Below are positions 36,956 to 46,687 of a stretch of DNA of 64,000 bases, piece by piece. The translations under genes and the position numbers were made by a program. Numbering within the stretch: position 1 is the first letter of the stretch; each line of letters opens with the position of its first letter. Location: assembly GCA_963800135.1 (NCBI GenBank), contig CAWCZR010000003.1, positions 496,001 through 560,000 on the forward strand, written 5' to 3'. The stretch comes from DASPSM01 sp963800135 (GTDB taxonomy: Bacteria > Planctomycetota > Planctomycetia > Planctomycetales > Planctomycetaceae). The notes beneath the pieces were generated by a model that was given only the letters and a program-made list of their open reading frames with translations, did not search any database and was not told the DNA's origin.

Positions 36956-37969
36956 ATGGCTCGAGAGTTGACCTCACGATTCGCCGGCCGCATCCGTTGG
37001 ATTGGTTTCGAGAACCAATCCGGTCAGGACATACCCCCCTACTCGATTGTCGAAGCCTCCGGCTGGCAGATGCCGGACCCCAGCGGGTCCGACATTAGCG
37101 TCACTTCGCCCATCGTTCTCGGGGAACAGCCCGGCGATCCAATCAATCCCTACGCGTGCTACATCACCGGTGCGGCGACCGTTCCCGCGGGAGGCAACGG
37201 CGTCTGTGCCCGGCCGACGCTCTCCACGCCCCTTCTCGTCGCGATCGCCGGGGGCGCAAACCGACGCCAATGACAGCCCTTACCGGTTGGTCGGTCCCGT
37301 GCAGGGCTCCTGGCAGGTGGCGCGCGATTATCCCGGATTCATGATGCTCTCGCAGCCGCAACAGGGCTACGCGCTCATCGCGCCGGCGCCCCGGCGCAGA
37401 TGCAGCTCTACATGACAGTTGCCGGTCCGGGAGAAACCGCCTATCCCCTGTTGTCGTCGTTGCCAACGGTTTACTACGCCCAACTCCTGCAGGGCGCGAC
37501 GTTCCCCCAATCGGTCGGCCAGAGCAACATCCAGCCGATCGTGAATCAATCGTCGAGTTACGCTTACCTGTTTTGCGATCAGACCTATCTCTTCCAGGGG
37601 ACGATCGTCGCGGCACTCAACGGGATTGTCGTCGGCATCATCACCGGCAGCCGCTATGAGATCGGAATCGCGGGCACGCTGACGGCACCGCTTGCGGCGC
37701 AGGGCCAGTCGACCGCGAGCGTCACCTACCAGGATTGCTTCGGAAACAACATCAACGACACGCTGACCGTTTACGAAAACATCGGGCTGCCGAGCGGGCA
37801 ATCGATCCCCAGCGGGACGGGCGTGTTCATCGAGTGGGACAACAGCCTCTTCGGCTTCGTCGTCGTGGCCGCCGCCTGCGGCACGAACAAGGGCGGTCAG
37901 GACAAGCCGATTCCTCGCGGCAAGAGCGATACGCCAATTTCTACCGGATACGTTCCGAACAACAGCTAA
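36956..37969 (+). CDS. Hypothetical, possibly structural, protein with two frameshifts
   Basis: ATG 36956 opens ARELTSRFAGRIRWIGFENQ. The frame changes at the G5 run 37250-37254 (one G too many), continues TDANDSPYRLVGPVQGSWQV, changes back at the C4 run 37389-37392 (one C too few), then runs AQMQLYMTVAGPGETAYPLL to the stop at 37969. Joined, it is about 338 residues with beta-rich, Gly/Ser/Thr-rich sequence, as in virion or fibre proteins. No match recognised. The two shifts cancel, which points to sequencing error or a very recent lesion. Confidence 0.6.
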
Positions 37970-37970
37970 A

Positions 37971-38395
37971 ATGGCGAGCCACTTCTACAACCCGTGCGCG
38001 CCATGTTGCGTGTGTACGCTGTGCTCAAATGCGCCGCAGGAATGGGCGGTAACCGCGGCGGTTGGGGCAGTCCCTGTTTCAACGGCGCCGGCTGCGACCC
38101 CTTCAACGGCACAGTTGAAGTGCCGTTTGCGCTCGACAACGGCATATCGTGCAATTGGCAGGTGGAGATCGACTCCGCGCATTGGATCTATGTCGAGATG
38201 TTGCGGCAAGCGGGCGGCCTGTGGCCCTTCCTCGTTTTCTCTTCCGCCGTGAACGTCCTGACGCAAGGCGAGAACCAAAGCGTCATTTACGGGGCCAGCA
38301 CGGCCAACTGCAACGACAGTTTCACACTCAAGTATTCGAACGGAAACAAGGCCAACGCGCCGGCGACCATCACGATGGCGCCCGCCGGGTCCTGA
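37971..38395 (+). CDS. Cys-rich hypothetical protein, frameshifted
   Basis: ATG 37971 starts 1 base after the previous stop: ASHFYNPCAPCCVCTLCSNA. At about 38035-38050 one base is missing; the other frame continues GGNRGGWGSPCFNGAGCDPF and ends ATITMAPAGS. About 141 residues. The N-terminal CxxCCxCxxC cluster may bind metal. The C-terminal part looks like a small beta domain. Unknown function. Confidence 0.55.
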
Positions 38396-38418
38396 AAAAC
38401 AGGATTCGCCCGGAAAGC

Positions 38419-38760
38419 ATGCGCTGCCAATTTGCAACGATCGCTGAGGGAGTTATCAGCTGTCGACGCTGCGGGGTTGTCCGCCGCACCGTGCAATCGC
38501 CCGAGAATTATTTCCGACTGTGCGATCATCCGCGCGCGCCGCTGGACGAAATGCGCTCCGGGTTTACGACGCCCTGCGTTCACCGAGGGACCGTGCTGGA
38601 GAAGGCGACGTGCAACGCCTGCGGGATGAAAGCGCAGCCGTTCGAAGTCTTCGCCTGCGAGCTGCACGGCAAGTGTATGGTGCGGCGCTATCGCAACGAC
38701 CGACCGGACCTCACAGTTTGTTTCAACTGTGGTGATTTCCTGCCGCTCGAGCTGCCGTGA
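38419..38760 (+). CDS. Zinc-binding small protein
   Basis: 113 residues from ATG 38419. Cys pairs CRRCG, CNACG and CFNCG plus single Cys/His (LCDH, PCVHRG, CELHGKC) suggest two or three zinc sites. No recognised family. Follows the Cys-rich gene with 23 bases between. Confidence 0.6.
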   Translation: MRCQFATIAEGVISCRRCGVVRRTVQSPENYFRLCDHPRAPLDEMRSGFTTPCVHRGTVLEKATCNACGMKAQPFEVFACELHGKCMVRRYRNDRPDLTVCFNCGDFLPLELP

Positions 38761-38939
38761 GTGTCCCACCCTTGGGCCGAAAGGGTGAGCAGGCGCTCGG
38801 CCGTAGAACGCCCGTTTCGGAGACCGTGAGCGGCGGACGCGGCGCGCTGGCATGATTTCCAGGAGCCCTCGAGCGTGGTAGCGCCCGAGGGACTCCAGGT
38901 TGCCGGCTTTAAGTTGACCCCGCTTCAAGGGAAAAACTC

Positions 38940-39368
38940 GTGGCCAACAACCGCTACGCTAACGCTGCGCGCCGAAAGCGTCAAGAAAAAAGCCGCAGGC
39001 CTAAGCAGAATTCACCGCCTGCGCCCGCACCGCAGCTTAACGAATTAATCGATAATCTCAATTGGTTGATCGGATCAATTCGCGGTGCGGCGGAGTCTGA
39101 GAGTGCGCGCATCATTCTCGACCGGTTTTTGCGCCTGGCCACGAGCGCGTGCATCATTGATGGCTTGACGCTCGATTCGAATGGCTGGGCCGCGCTCTTC
39201 AACCTGGCGAATGGTCGCAGCTTTTCGGCGATGAAGAACCGGCGGAGGATCCCTGCGCACAAGCCGGGACAGACGCTGATGTTCTCCGCCGCCGACTTGC
39301 TGGATGCTGCCGCCCGGTCGCGCGAGGGGAGGCAGCAGCATTCGTCTGAAGATGGGCGCCCGAAGTAA
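38940..39368 (+). CDS. Hypothetical protein, last gene of the island
   Basis: 142 residues from GTG 38940 with AAGGG upstream. Basic N-terminus (RYANAARRKRQEKSRRPKQN), then a helical domain (ELIDNLNWLIGSIRGAAES). No domain recognised. The 179 bases before it contain a small hairpin (CACCCTT/AAGGGTG) but no T-run. Confidence 0.55.
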   Translation: MANNRYANAARRKRQEKSRRPKQNSPPAPAPQLNELIDNLNWLIGSIRGAAESESARIILDRFLRLATSACIIDGLTLDSNGWAALFNLANGRSFSAMKNRRRIPAHKPGQTLMFSAADLLDAAARSREGRQQHSSEDGRPK

Positions 39369-39862
39369 GCGGTTCCGCAATTCTCGATCAGTGAATTGGC
39401 GGAACGAATTGTCGGCGCATAAAAAAGCCCGGAAGCGACGGGTCCCAGGGGGGCATAGGACACCTGTCGCTTCCGGGGGCGATTGGCTCGTGAGCCGCGC
39501 GAAAAGATTTCGACAAGCTCGCACGCGAGGTCGCGCGCTGCGTCTCCTTTTGGCCGGCAGTATTTTGGTGTCAGGTTGTTGGCGAACTGATGTGAGCAGT
39601 CGAATGGCGGGCGGGACGATAAGGCTTTTGACAAAACGCGTCAACACGGAATCTCTGCTTTTTAGATTTTTTTGCCGCCGACGTCGTTTTGCTCCCGCCT
39701 CCCGCAAAGTTTCGGCAATAACCGCCGAATGGCACCCCAAAAAACGCAACCGCTCGTCCGTGCGTCGGCGGTTGTAGAAGTCCACGGCGTCAATCGGACG
39801 AATCAATCGCGGTCGGGTCCGGGCGGTGAACGAGGCCGCGAATCGACGCGGGCGAACCAAAA
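39369..39862. other. Right-end intergenic region of the island
   Basis: No convincing gene. Contains the inverted repeat listed next and a stretch of lower GC around 39590-39720. No integrase, tRNA or direct repeat matching the left end was found by eye. Confidence 0.4.
39421..39477 (-). terminator. Inverted repeat, likely terminator for the minus strand
   Basis: Perfect 12-base arms CCCGGAAGCGAC (39428-39439) and GTCGCTTCCGGG (39466-39477) around a 26-base loop. A6 at 39421-39426 gives a T-run on the minus strand. It would stop leftward transcription from the glycosyltransferase gene and marks the right limit of the island. Confidence 0.65.
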
Positions 39863-41713
39863 TCATTCCCAGACGAGCACGTACGCCCGCAGGGGCCGCT
39901 GACCGAAGAACTGTGGATTGCCGATGGGCGGAGCGTCCCAGCGGGCACCGGTCGGATTCGCTGGACGCGAGTTGCCGTGGCTCCAGTCGACGACGACGGC
40001 CGTCTTCGGCGTGCCGCTCTCACCGACTGCCACCTTCAGCGCTTGGTCCCAGTCTCTCACCGCGAACAGTTGGGCCTTGGGCCAGACTGACTTGAGCGCG
40101 TACTGCAGTCGCGCGGGGGGCGGCCCTTCGCTGATCAACAGGCAGGCCTCGGCATCGACATGATCGGGCAGCAGGCTGCGGGCGAATGCGTGCAGCGATT
40201 GGTAATCGGGGTCGGCCGCCTCGAGCCTGGAGATGCCCATGACCGCATCGCCGAGGACGAACGCCGCCAACAGGCCGCTGATCAACAGCCACTCCCGCAA
40301 CTCGCCCCGGCGGCAGAACTGCTGAACGGCGCTCGCCAACAAAAGCGAGGCGGCCAGCGCAATGAACACGCCGCGCATCGAAGCGTGGGGCACCAGCTTT
40401 TCGGTCAGGAGGAATCCGTAACCGCAGCCCAACGTGGCGAAGGTCAGGCAGACAAAATCGAGCAGGCCGATCTTGCGTCGGATCACATCGTCGATGGCCA
40501 CGGCCGCCGTGCAAACGCAAGCCGCTGAGAGGAACAGCCGCCACATGTCGAGATAAAGCGACGGGGAGCCTCCGCGCCACTCCGTCGCCGCGAACACCAC
40601 CGCAGAGACGACAACCCAGATGGCGACAAATCGCAACGCTCCCCGCGATTCCGCGTTGGCCGGCGCGAAGTGGCCTCCGCGAGCAAATGTGCGCCGGCCG
40701 ATGATCCACAAGCCCAACACCGTCAGGCCGGCGAGCGCGCCGCCGGCAGCTAAAAGCTCGCTGAAGATTTGCGGAGCCATGTCGGCTGTGTGTGCAGTTT
40801 CCGCGGGCAGCCCCGACGCGGTGGAACCGGGCAGTGCGAAAAGCCACGCGGCGCCGAAATCGCGGCCGTAGGAGTAAAGCATCATCAACTCCCACCATCC
40901 GCCGGCGGCGAAGGCGGTGGCCGCCATCACGCCCACCGAGCGCGCCGCGTGCCAGGCGGACCACAGGCGTCGGCCACGACTCGTCGACGCGGCGGGAGAC
41001 GAGCGCCCAAATCCCCCGTGGCGCGTCTCAATGCGCGGGTCGATCCGCACCAGCGAGACCAACAGCAGCACACCGACCACGGCGAAAGCCAGCGGGCCGC
41101 CCGCCAACAGGCACACGCCGAGGGCAAGGCCGCCGATTAAAAGGTCGATCGAAACGATCTCCGTCGCCTGCCAGATGTGGCCCAAAAAGCCCCAAAACGC
41201 GACGAGCGCCGCCGCCACGGCCAGAGCCTGCGGGCCGGCGTGTCGGTATTGCTGGAGAAACGTTCCGTGGAACGCAGCCAGTGCGGCTGCGAGGAATCCC
41301 ACGCGCCGGCCGGCCAATCGGGACATCAAGAAGAAACAGGCCGGCACCAGGCACGCCGCCGAGAGATATTCCAGAAGGGGCACCGAATTCGCATCGAAGG
41401 GCAACCACCGGTCGGCCGCCGCGATCAACCAGCTGCCCAAAGGCGGCTGGAATTTGAGCGCCGTCACGCTGCTTGTCGCGGCCGGATCGACCGCGTCGAA
41501 AATGCTCGGCACGGTGGAAAGCTCGAGGCCCTTCAACCGCCACTGGGCATCCGGCTCGGAGAGCGTCGCAGACTGCAAAGCCACCACGCCAGGCAACACG
41601 ATGAGCACGACGACGAGCGGCGAGAGCGACGCGGCCCGCTCCAGGATGGGAAATACATCCTTCGGGCGACGTGCAGCAAGTTCCAACAGCCGGGCATCGT
41701 CGACAACAGTCAC
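39863..41713 (-). CDS. Polytopic membrane glycosyltransferase (GT39/ArnT-like)
   Basis: 616 residues, about 12 membrane segments. N-terminal loop LSEPDAQWRLKGLELSTVPS and KFQPPLGSWLIAAADRWLPF match the layout of PMT/ArnT-type GT-C enzymes, which carry catalytic acidic residues in the first periplasmic loop. The soluble C-terminus (about 520-616) follows the last segment. Likely transfers a sugar from a lipid carrier. It follows the SDR gene on the same strand with 90 bases between. Confidence 0.72.
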   Translation of the reverse strand: MTVVDDARLLELAARRPKDVFPILERAASLSPLVVVLIVLPGVVALQSATLSEPDAQWRLKGLELSTVPSIFDAVDPAATSSVTALKFQPPLGSWLIAAADRWLPFDANSVPLLEYLSAACLVPACFFLMSRLAGRRVGFLAAALAAFHGTFLQQYRHAGPQALAVAAALVAFWGFLGHIWQATEIVSIDLLIGGLALGVCLLAGGPLAFAVVGVLLLVSLVRIDPRIETRHGGFGRSSPAASTSRGRRLWSAWHAARSVGVMAATAFAAGGWWELMMLYSYGRDFGAAWLFALPGSTASGLPAETAHTADMAPQIFSELLAAGGALAGLTVLGLWIIGRRTFARGGHFAPANAESRGALRFVAIWVVVSAVVFAATEWRGGSPSLYLDMWRLFLSAACVCTAAVAIDDVIRRKIGLLDFVCLTFATLGCGYGFLLTEKLVPHASMRGVFIALAASLLLASAVQQFCRRGELREWLLISGLLAAFVLGDAVMGISRLEAADPDYQSLHAFARSLLPDHVDAEACLLISEGPPPARLQYALKSVWPKAQLFAVRDWDQALKVAVGESGTPKTAVVVDWSHGNSRPANPTGARWDAPPIGNPQFFGQRPLRAYVLVWE

Positions 41714-41803
41714 GGCCGTCCCCGATTCCTTCTGGGACCTGTCGAGCCCGCGGGCCCGCAGTCGCGATCCGCTCGGCCCTTCGTACGAAAGCCGAGCGAT
41801 CGA

Positions 41804-42799
41804 TTACTTTGTGCGCGGCTCTTGGGTTCGGTCCCGTTCGGCCCGCTTCCAGCGGATGATGTCGTCCAGGATCGCGCCCAGCGTCATAACCGGCTTGGTG
41901 CCGATCGTGTCGAAGAGGCGCGTGACGTCGGGCACGCGACGCCGCACGTCCTCGAAATCATCGCCGTAGGCGCGTCGGTACGGAAGATAGTCGATCTTCA
42001 CTTTCGCGTCGACCCGGCTGATGATCTCTTCGGCCAGCTTGCGAATGGTCACGGCTTCATCGCTGCCGATGTTAAACACGCGCCCCACCGCCGCGTCGGT
42101 GTCGACGAGAGTGATTACGCTCTCGACGACTTCGCGAACATGGGCAAAGCAGCGGGTCTGACCGCCGTCGTCGTAGACGACGACCGGACCGCCGTTGAGC
42201 GCCTGATCGACGAATCGCGGAATCACCATGCCGTAATGCCCGACCTGCCGCGGACCGACGACGTTGAAGAATCGCCCCACCACGACCCTCAGGTTGTATT
42301 TGCGGTGATAGGCCAGCGCCAGAAACTCGTCGATGGCCTTCGAGCAGCCGTAGGCCCAGCGCGGCCGCGACGTCGGCCCAAGGAACAGATCGTCCTCTTC
42401 GGTCCAGCGGTCCTTCGGATTCTTGCCGTAGACTTCGCTCGTCGACGCCAGGAAGAACCGCTGTCCCCCCTGCCCGGCCAAGCGCAGCAACATCTCGGTC
42501 GGATAGATGTTGGTCTCGATCGTCCGCACCGGGTCGTCCGCCACCAGCTTCACGCCGACCGCGGCCGCCAGGTGATAGATGATGTCGACTCCGTGGACGG
42601 CTTCGGCCAGCACGATCGGGTCGGTGATCGAGCCGATGCGCAGCTCACACTTGGGATGGGCGGCGATCCTCTCGAGATTGTCCCGATTGCCGGTGGAAAG
42701 ATCGTCGAGAATCGAGACCTCGTGCCCCAGCTCCAGCAGCCGCTCGACGAGGTGGCTCCCGATAAATCCCGCACCGCCGGTGACCAGACAACGTGCCAT
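41804..42799 (-). CDS. NAD-dependent nucleotide-sugar epimerase/dehydratase
   Basis: 331 residues from ATG 42799 (42808 also in frame). Extended SDR: RCLVTGGAGFIGSHLVERLL (NAD site), DDLSTGNRDNL, STSEVYG, YGCSK (YxxxK) and RFFNVVGPRQVGHYGMVIPR. It could be a UDP-glucose 4-epimerase or a UDP-glucuronate decarboxylase; the NVVGPRQ region fits either. Adjacent to a membrane glycosyltransferase, supporting envelope polysaccharide synthesis. Confidence 0.88.
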   Translation of the reverse strand: MARCLVTGGAGFIGSHLVERLLELGHEVSILDDLSTGNRDNLERIAAHPKCELRIGSITDPIVLAEAVHGVDIIYHLAAAVGVKLVADDPVRTIETNIYPTEMLLRLAGQGGQRFFLASTSEVYGKNPKDRWTEEDDLFLGPTSRPRWAYGCSKAIDEFLALAYHRKYNLRVVVGRFFNVVGPRQVGHYGMVIPRFVDQALNGGPVVVYDDGGQTRCFAHVREVVESVITLVDTDAAVGRVFNIGSDEAVTIRKLAEEIISRVDAKVKIDYLPYRRAYGDDFEDVRRRVPDVTRLFDTIGTKPVMTLGAILDDIIRWKRAERDRTQEPRTK

Positions 42800-42948
42800 G
42801 CAATCCATCCTAAACGACAGAGCCCCGGCGAGCGGCAGGTGTTAGCCTGCCGGTTCTCGAGAAAGAAATGCCGAATCAGCCACGATAACGAATGTGGCCG
42901 GTCCGGTCATGTGAGACGGGGTACCTCGCCGTAGCGGCGGTGTCGGGC

Positions 42949-44065
42949 TCATCGGCCGAGCAAATCGATGCAGACGATTTCCGACGAACCCCGCAGATAG
43001 AGGCGGCTGCCGACGAGCGCCGGGTGGGAATACACGCCGTGGTCGTCTGGAAAGACACGCCATTGTCCCGCAATCCGCAGTTTGTCGCCGGCGGTCTCGG
43101 CGAGCACAACGTCGCCGTCGATCGACGTGACGAGCAAGCGGTTGTCGGATGCGATGATGCCGGCGTAGCCGGCAAAGGCGTCTTGTTCGGCGTGCCAACG
43201 GGTCTTGAGCCCCGATTTGAGGTCGAGGCAGTAGAGTCCGCTCCAGACTCCGAAGACCCGATCGCCGACAACGACGGGCGTGTGGCAATCGGGGGCGAGG
43301 TCCGGATTGACGGCAAGCGGCCGAGGGTCGATTTTCCCGTCCGGATTGAAGCCGTAAAGCCGCGTGCCCTGATTCTCCGAGCAGACGAGCAACCGATCGC
43401 CGACGACAATCGGCGTTGGCACGCCGAACTCCTTCGAGACGCCCGTGGGGATCTGCCAAAGCCGCTGACCCGTCGACGCATCCCATCCCCCCAGCGACGC
43501 CGAATCGTGCCCCACGATCTGCAATCTTCCGCCGAGCCTGGCGGCCAGGAACGATCCGTAGCTGGGCGGCCCGCCCGGCGATTTCCAAACGGTGCGTCCC
43601 GTTTTTGCGTCGAGGGCGACGAGCGAGGCGTCGGGCGCCGGGGTTCACGATGAGTTTGCCGTCGATGAGGAAGGGCGACGCGCAATAACCCCACGGCAGC
43701 TCAGCCAGGGGTTTGAACTCGGCCTTGAGATCGACCGCCCAGACGGTATCGCCATCCGCGCGTTTCACGCACTGCACTTGTCCGAAGGCGCCGGCCAGAT
43801 ACACAAGGTCGCCGTCGATGAGCGGCGTGGCACGCGGCGAATTTCCGAAATCGAGATGTCCGACGCAGGGAACCAGGTCGATCCAGAGATCGGCACCGCT
43901 TTTGGGATCCAAGCAGCGCCAAGCGTCGGCCTTATCGCCCAGTTCGCGATCGGAAACGATCACCTGATCGCGCGTCGCGGCCACTCCGCCAAGTCCGCGG
44001 ACGCGCAACGCCCGCCGCCAGACGATGGTGGGTTTGGTTGCGAGCTTCGGCGGAAGCCAGGGCAC
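42949..44065 (-). CDS. PQQ-like beta-propeller protein, frameshifted
   Basis: The first frame reads VPWLPPKLATKPTIVWRR from GTG 44065 and propeller blades such as GDLVYLAGAFGQVQCVKRAD. One base out of frame from about 43633 it continues NPGAPDASLVALDAKTGRTV-type blades to SEIVCIDLLGR and the stop at 42949. Upstream of 44065 the same frame encodes AWTGWRGASRDGK, so the natural start lies further up (to about 44200) but no start codon is in frame there. Probably secreted. Substrate and role unknown. Confidence 0.75.
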
Positions 44066-44205
44066 CTTCCCGTCGCGCGACGCACCGCGCCACCCGGTCC
44101 AGGCGACGGCGGGCGGCGATTGTGCCGGCGGTTCCTGCCCAGAGCCGACTCCAGCCGCGACAATTCGCTCACGGACGCCCGAAAGCGATGCCGCAGCAGC
44201 GATCG

Positions 44206-45097
44206 CTAATTTTTTTTAGCCGCGACGTTGGCCGACGCGCCCGCTTGACTCGACGCGACAAATCCCGACTTGGTCTCGATCGCCTTGCAAAGCTTGGGAT
44301 GGCGACCGACGTCGAGCAGCGCCGCTTGAATCGCCTCACGCGTCGAGGTCGGCAGCCTGTCATTGACGAACGCGGCGACGAAGGGAACCGGTTCCGTCTC
44401 GCCGATCACCCGCAAGTCGCCCTTCTTGATCGTGCCGCATCCCTCGAGCAAAGGCTTGGCATAGCTCGAGATGACCGTGGCCGATTTCGTCCCCTCTTTG
44501 AAGAGGGCGATGATGCGTGTCGCCCCGTCGCTGCAGGCCGAGCAGGTCTCGGGCTTCTTGATCTTGGGCAGCCCCATTTCCACCATCAGGTTTTGGGCCG
44601 CGAGATGCTTTTCGTCGCAATCCTCGGCCCCCAGGATGATGCGATATCCCTTGAGGTCGGAGATCGAGAGAGCCGGAATCTTTGGCCGGCACCACCCACA
44701 GCCCGGTCTGCACCGTCTTGCCGTCGAGCCCGGTCAGGGCCGCCACGTGGACCACGCCGATTCTCGCCCGCTTCGCCTGACGCCGCACGACGGAGTCTTT
44801 GCCGATGATCAGGTCGGCCTTGCCCTCGGTCTTCTTATCGAGCGCCTCGCGCACCGATTCGCTGAAGACGACGCGGACCGGCTGATGCAAGCGGCCTTCG
44901 AGAAACTTTCCGAGCTGATCGTAGTCGCGCTGCGCGTAGCCCTTCACGCAGGGACACGAGAGCGGCAGGGCCAGCGGATCCATCACGATCACCGTGAGCC
45001 CGGCATCGCCACCCTCCGCGGCAAGCGAATCGCCGGGCACGAAGGCCTGCGCCAGCGCAAACACGACGGCCATCAGGCTGAGGGAGAAAGTCTTCAT
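44206..45097 (-). CDS. PhnD/SsuA-like periplasmic binding protein, frameshifted
   Basis: ATG 45097 has AAGGAATC upstream. Signal peptide about 1-26, then VIVMDPLALPLSCPCVKGYA, FLEGRLHQPVRVVFSESV and DLIIGKDSVV, typical of phosphonate-type substrate-binding proteins. At about 44685-44690 one extra base breaks the frame; the rest (MVEMGLPKIKKPETCSACSD to the stop at 44206) is in another frame. About 296 residues when joined. No permease genes adjoin, so it is an orphan. It lies upstream of the PQQ-like gene. Confidence 0.75.
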
Positions 45098-45154
45098 CGG
45101 CAGATTCCTTGCGCGGACGATGAATCGAAGCGGAACGCCGGCGGCCGCGATCAA

Positions 45155-46489
45155 TTATTTTCCGGCCGGTTTGGCCTGGGCCAGCGCTTTGGGTTTCTCT
45201 TCAAAGATATTGATCTTCGATCCGGGCTTGTCGCAGCAGTAGACAAACTTGCCGTCCGGGGATGCCGCCACAGCCACGTTCTTGCAGCCGCCCGAAAGTG
45301 GCCGCTTGGCGACGAGGGACACGAAGTCCCCATTGCCCGAGAACCGCTTGACCACCCCTTCCGACTCGGCCGTGAAGATATCGCCGTTGGGACCGCAGCG
45401 CACATTCATTGGGTTGCAGCAACCGCCGAAGCACTTGCCGTCGTCGTCACCCATTGCGCGTCCGCCCCATTCGCCGATCTTCTTGGCATCCCGATCGAAA
45501 CGGGCAAAGGAATGTTTGCAGTTCTCGGCGACCAGCAAATCGTTACCGAGCACCTGAACGTCCATTTGGCCGCAGCAGCCTTGGAGCCCCTTCATGACTT
45601 GCTTCGGGCTGCCGAAGTCGTGATCCATCCTCCAGACCGAATAACCGTAACCCGTGTTTTCCCCGCAGACCATAAACACGTCCTGGTCCGAGACGGCGAC
45701 CGAATTGATGATCCGCATCCGCGCGGTGATTTGTCGCACGATGGAGTCGATACTGGCCTCATTGGTCTGGTCTTTTTCCATCAGCCGGATCGAGGTCTTC
45801 AGTTGCTCGATCGCCACTGTGTCGGACAAGGTCCGCTTGTCTGCGGGGATTTTCTCCAGGCGTTTGATCCGATTCTTGGAGGCGGTGACGAAGGACTTCA
45901 TTTGCTGGGCCCGCTCGCGGGCCTCTTCTTCGGCCCGTTTGCGGATGACGTCTTTGTTCTTCAGGAACTCGGCGATGTGCGGCAGCTCGAGTTTCTTCAG
46001 CAGCTTCCCCTCGGGCGAGAACTTGGCGACGATCCCGCTCCCGGCGACATACACCGTCCCATCCGCACCGACATTGATCGACTGGGCCGCGAAATCGACC
46101 TTCCATCCTTTCAGGGCCTCTCCTTCCTTCGAAAGCACCTTCACGCCGCTTTGCGTGGGGCTCTCCTGTCCGCCGACATAGCCCGTCTCCGAGCCGACGA
46201 GCGCGATGATCTGGCCGTCTTTGTTCAGGCAGAACGAGAGAATGCTCATGCGGCCGTCGGCACTGCGGACGACCACACCTCTCTTGAAGACGTGGGTCGT
46301 ATTGGTCGGCTGGCTCGGCGCCTTGGCCGTCGAAGGCGAGTTCAGTCCGAATAGCGTCTCCAAGAGACCGCCTCCGGCAGAGACCGGTCGGACACTTGCT
46401 CCGAGCCAAACGCCGGCCAGGCAGGCCAAGACACTCCATCGAACGGCAAGGCACACGGCGACTGAGCGATGTCGGGGGAGCGATTTCAT
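45155..46489 (-). CDS. Secreted NHL-like beta-propeller protein with internal coiled coil
   Basis: 444 residues from ATG 46489, chosen for AGGAGAA 8 bases upstream. Signal peptide about 1-38. Propeller-like blades (GQIIALVGSETGYVGGQ, GTVYVAGSGIVAKFSPEG, GPNGDIFTAESEGVVKRF) are interrupted by a charged helical insert (about 150-215, VIRKRAEEEARERAQQMKSF). Unusual cysteine pairs CFGGCC and GLQGCCGQ may bind metal. It stands 57 bases upstream of the PhnD-like gene. Function unknown. Confidence 0.75.
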   Translation of the reverse strand: MKSLPRHRSVAVCLAVRWSVLACLAGVWLGASVRPVSAGGGLLETLFGLNSPSTAKAPSQPTNTTHVFKRGVVVRSADGRMSILSFCLNKDGQIIALVGSETGYVGGQESPTQSGVKVLSKEGEALKGWKVDFAAQSINVGADGTVYVAGSGIVAKFSPEGKLLKKLELPHIAEFLKNKDVIRKRAEEEARERAQQMKSFVTASKNRIKRLEKIPADKRTLSDTVAIEQLKTSIRLMEKDQTNEASIDSIVRQITARMRIINSVAVSDQDVFMVCGENTGYGYSVWRMDHDFGSPKQVMKGLQGCCGQMDVQVLGNDLLVAENCKHSFARFDRDAKKIGEWGGRAMGDDDGKCFGGCCNPMNVRCGPNGDIFTAESEGVVKRFSGNGDFVSLVAKRPLSGGCKNVAVAASPDGKFVYCCDKPGSKINIFEEKPKALAQAKPAGK

Positions 46490-46687
46490 CCCGCGTTCTC
46501 CTGTGACGAGATGCACCTTCGCAGGCCGTCGGATCATCCGCGCTCGCAACCGGCCAATCGATTCGATCGCGGAACCGCGAAGGTCGGCCTTAGGACGTGC
46601 GCTGAATCTCTTGCGCTTGCCGCCATGATACCCGGCCCGAATCCCGCCGCAACTTTTTATTGCGGAATTCAGTTTGGCGGGGCAGCG

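Noticed and set aside
41177..42934. 585-codon plus-strand frame
   Set aside because: Antisense shadow of the glycosyltransferase and SDR genes, which have clear motifs.
44471..46354. 627-codon plus-strand frame
   Set aside because: Shadow over the PhnD-like and propeller genes; Arg/His-rich, no motif.
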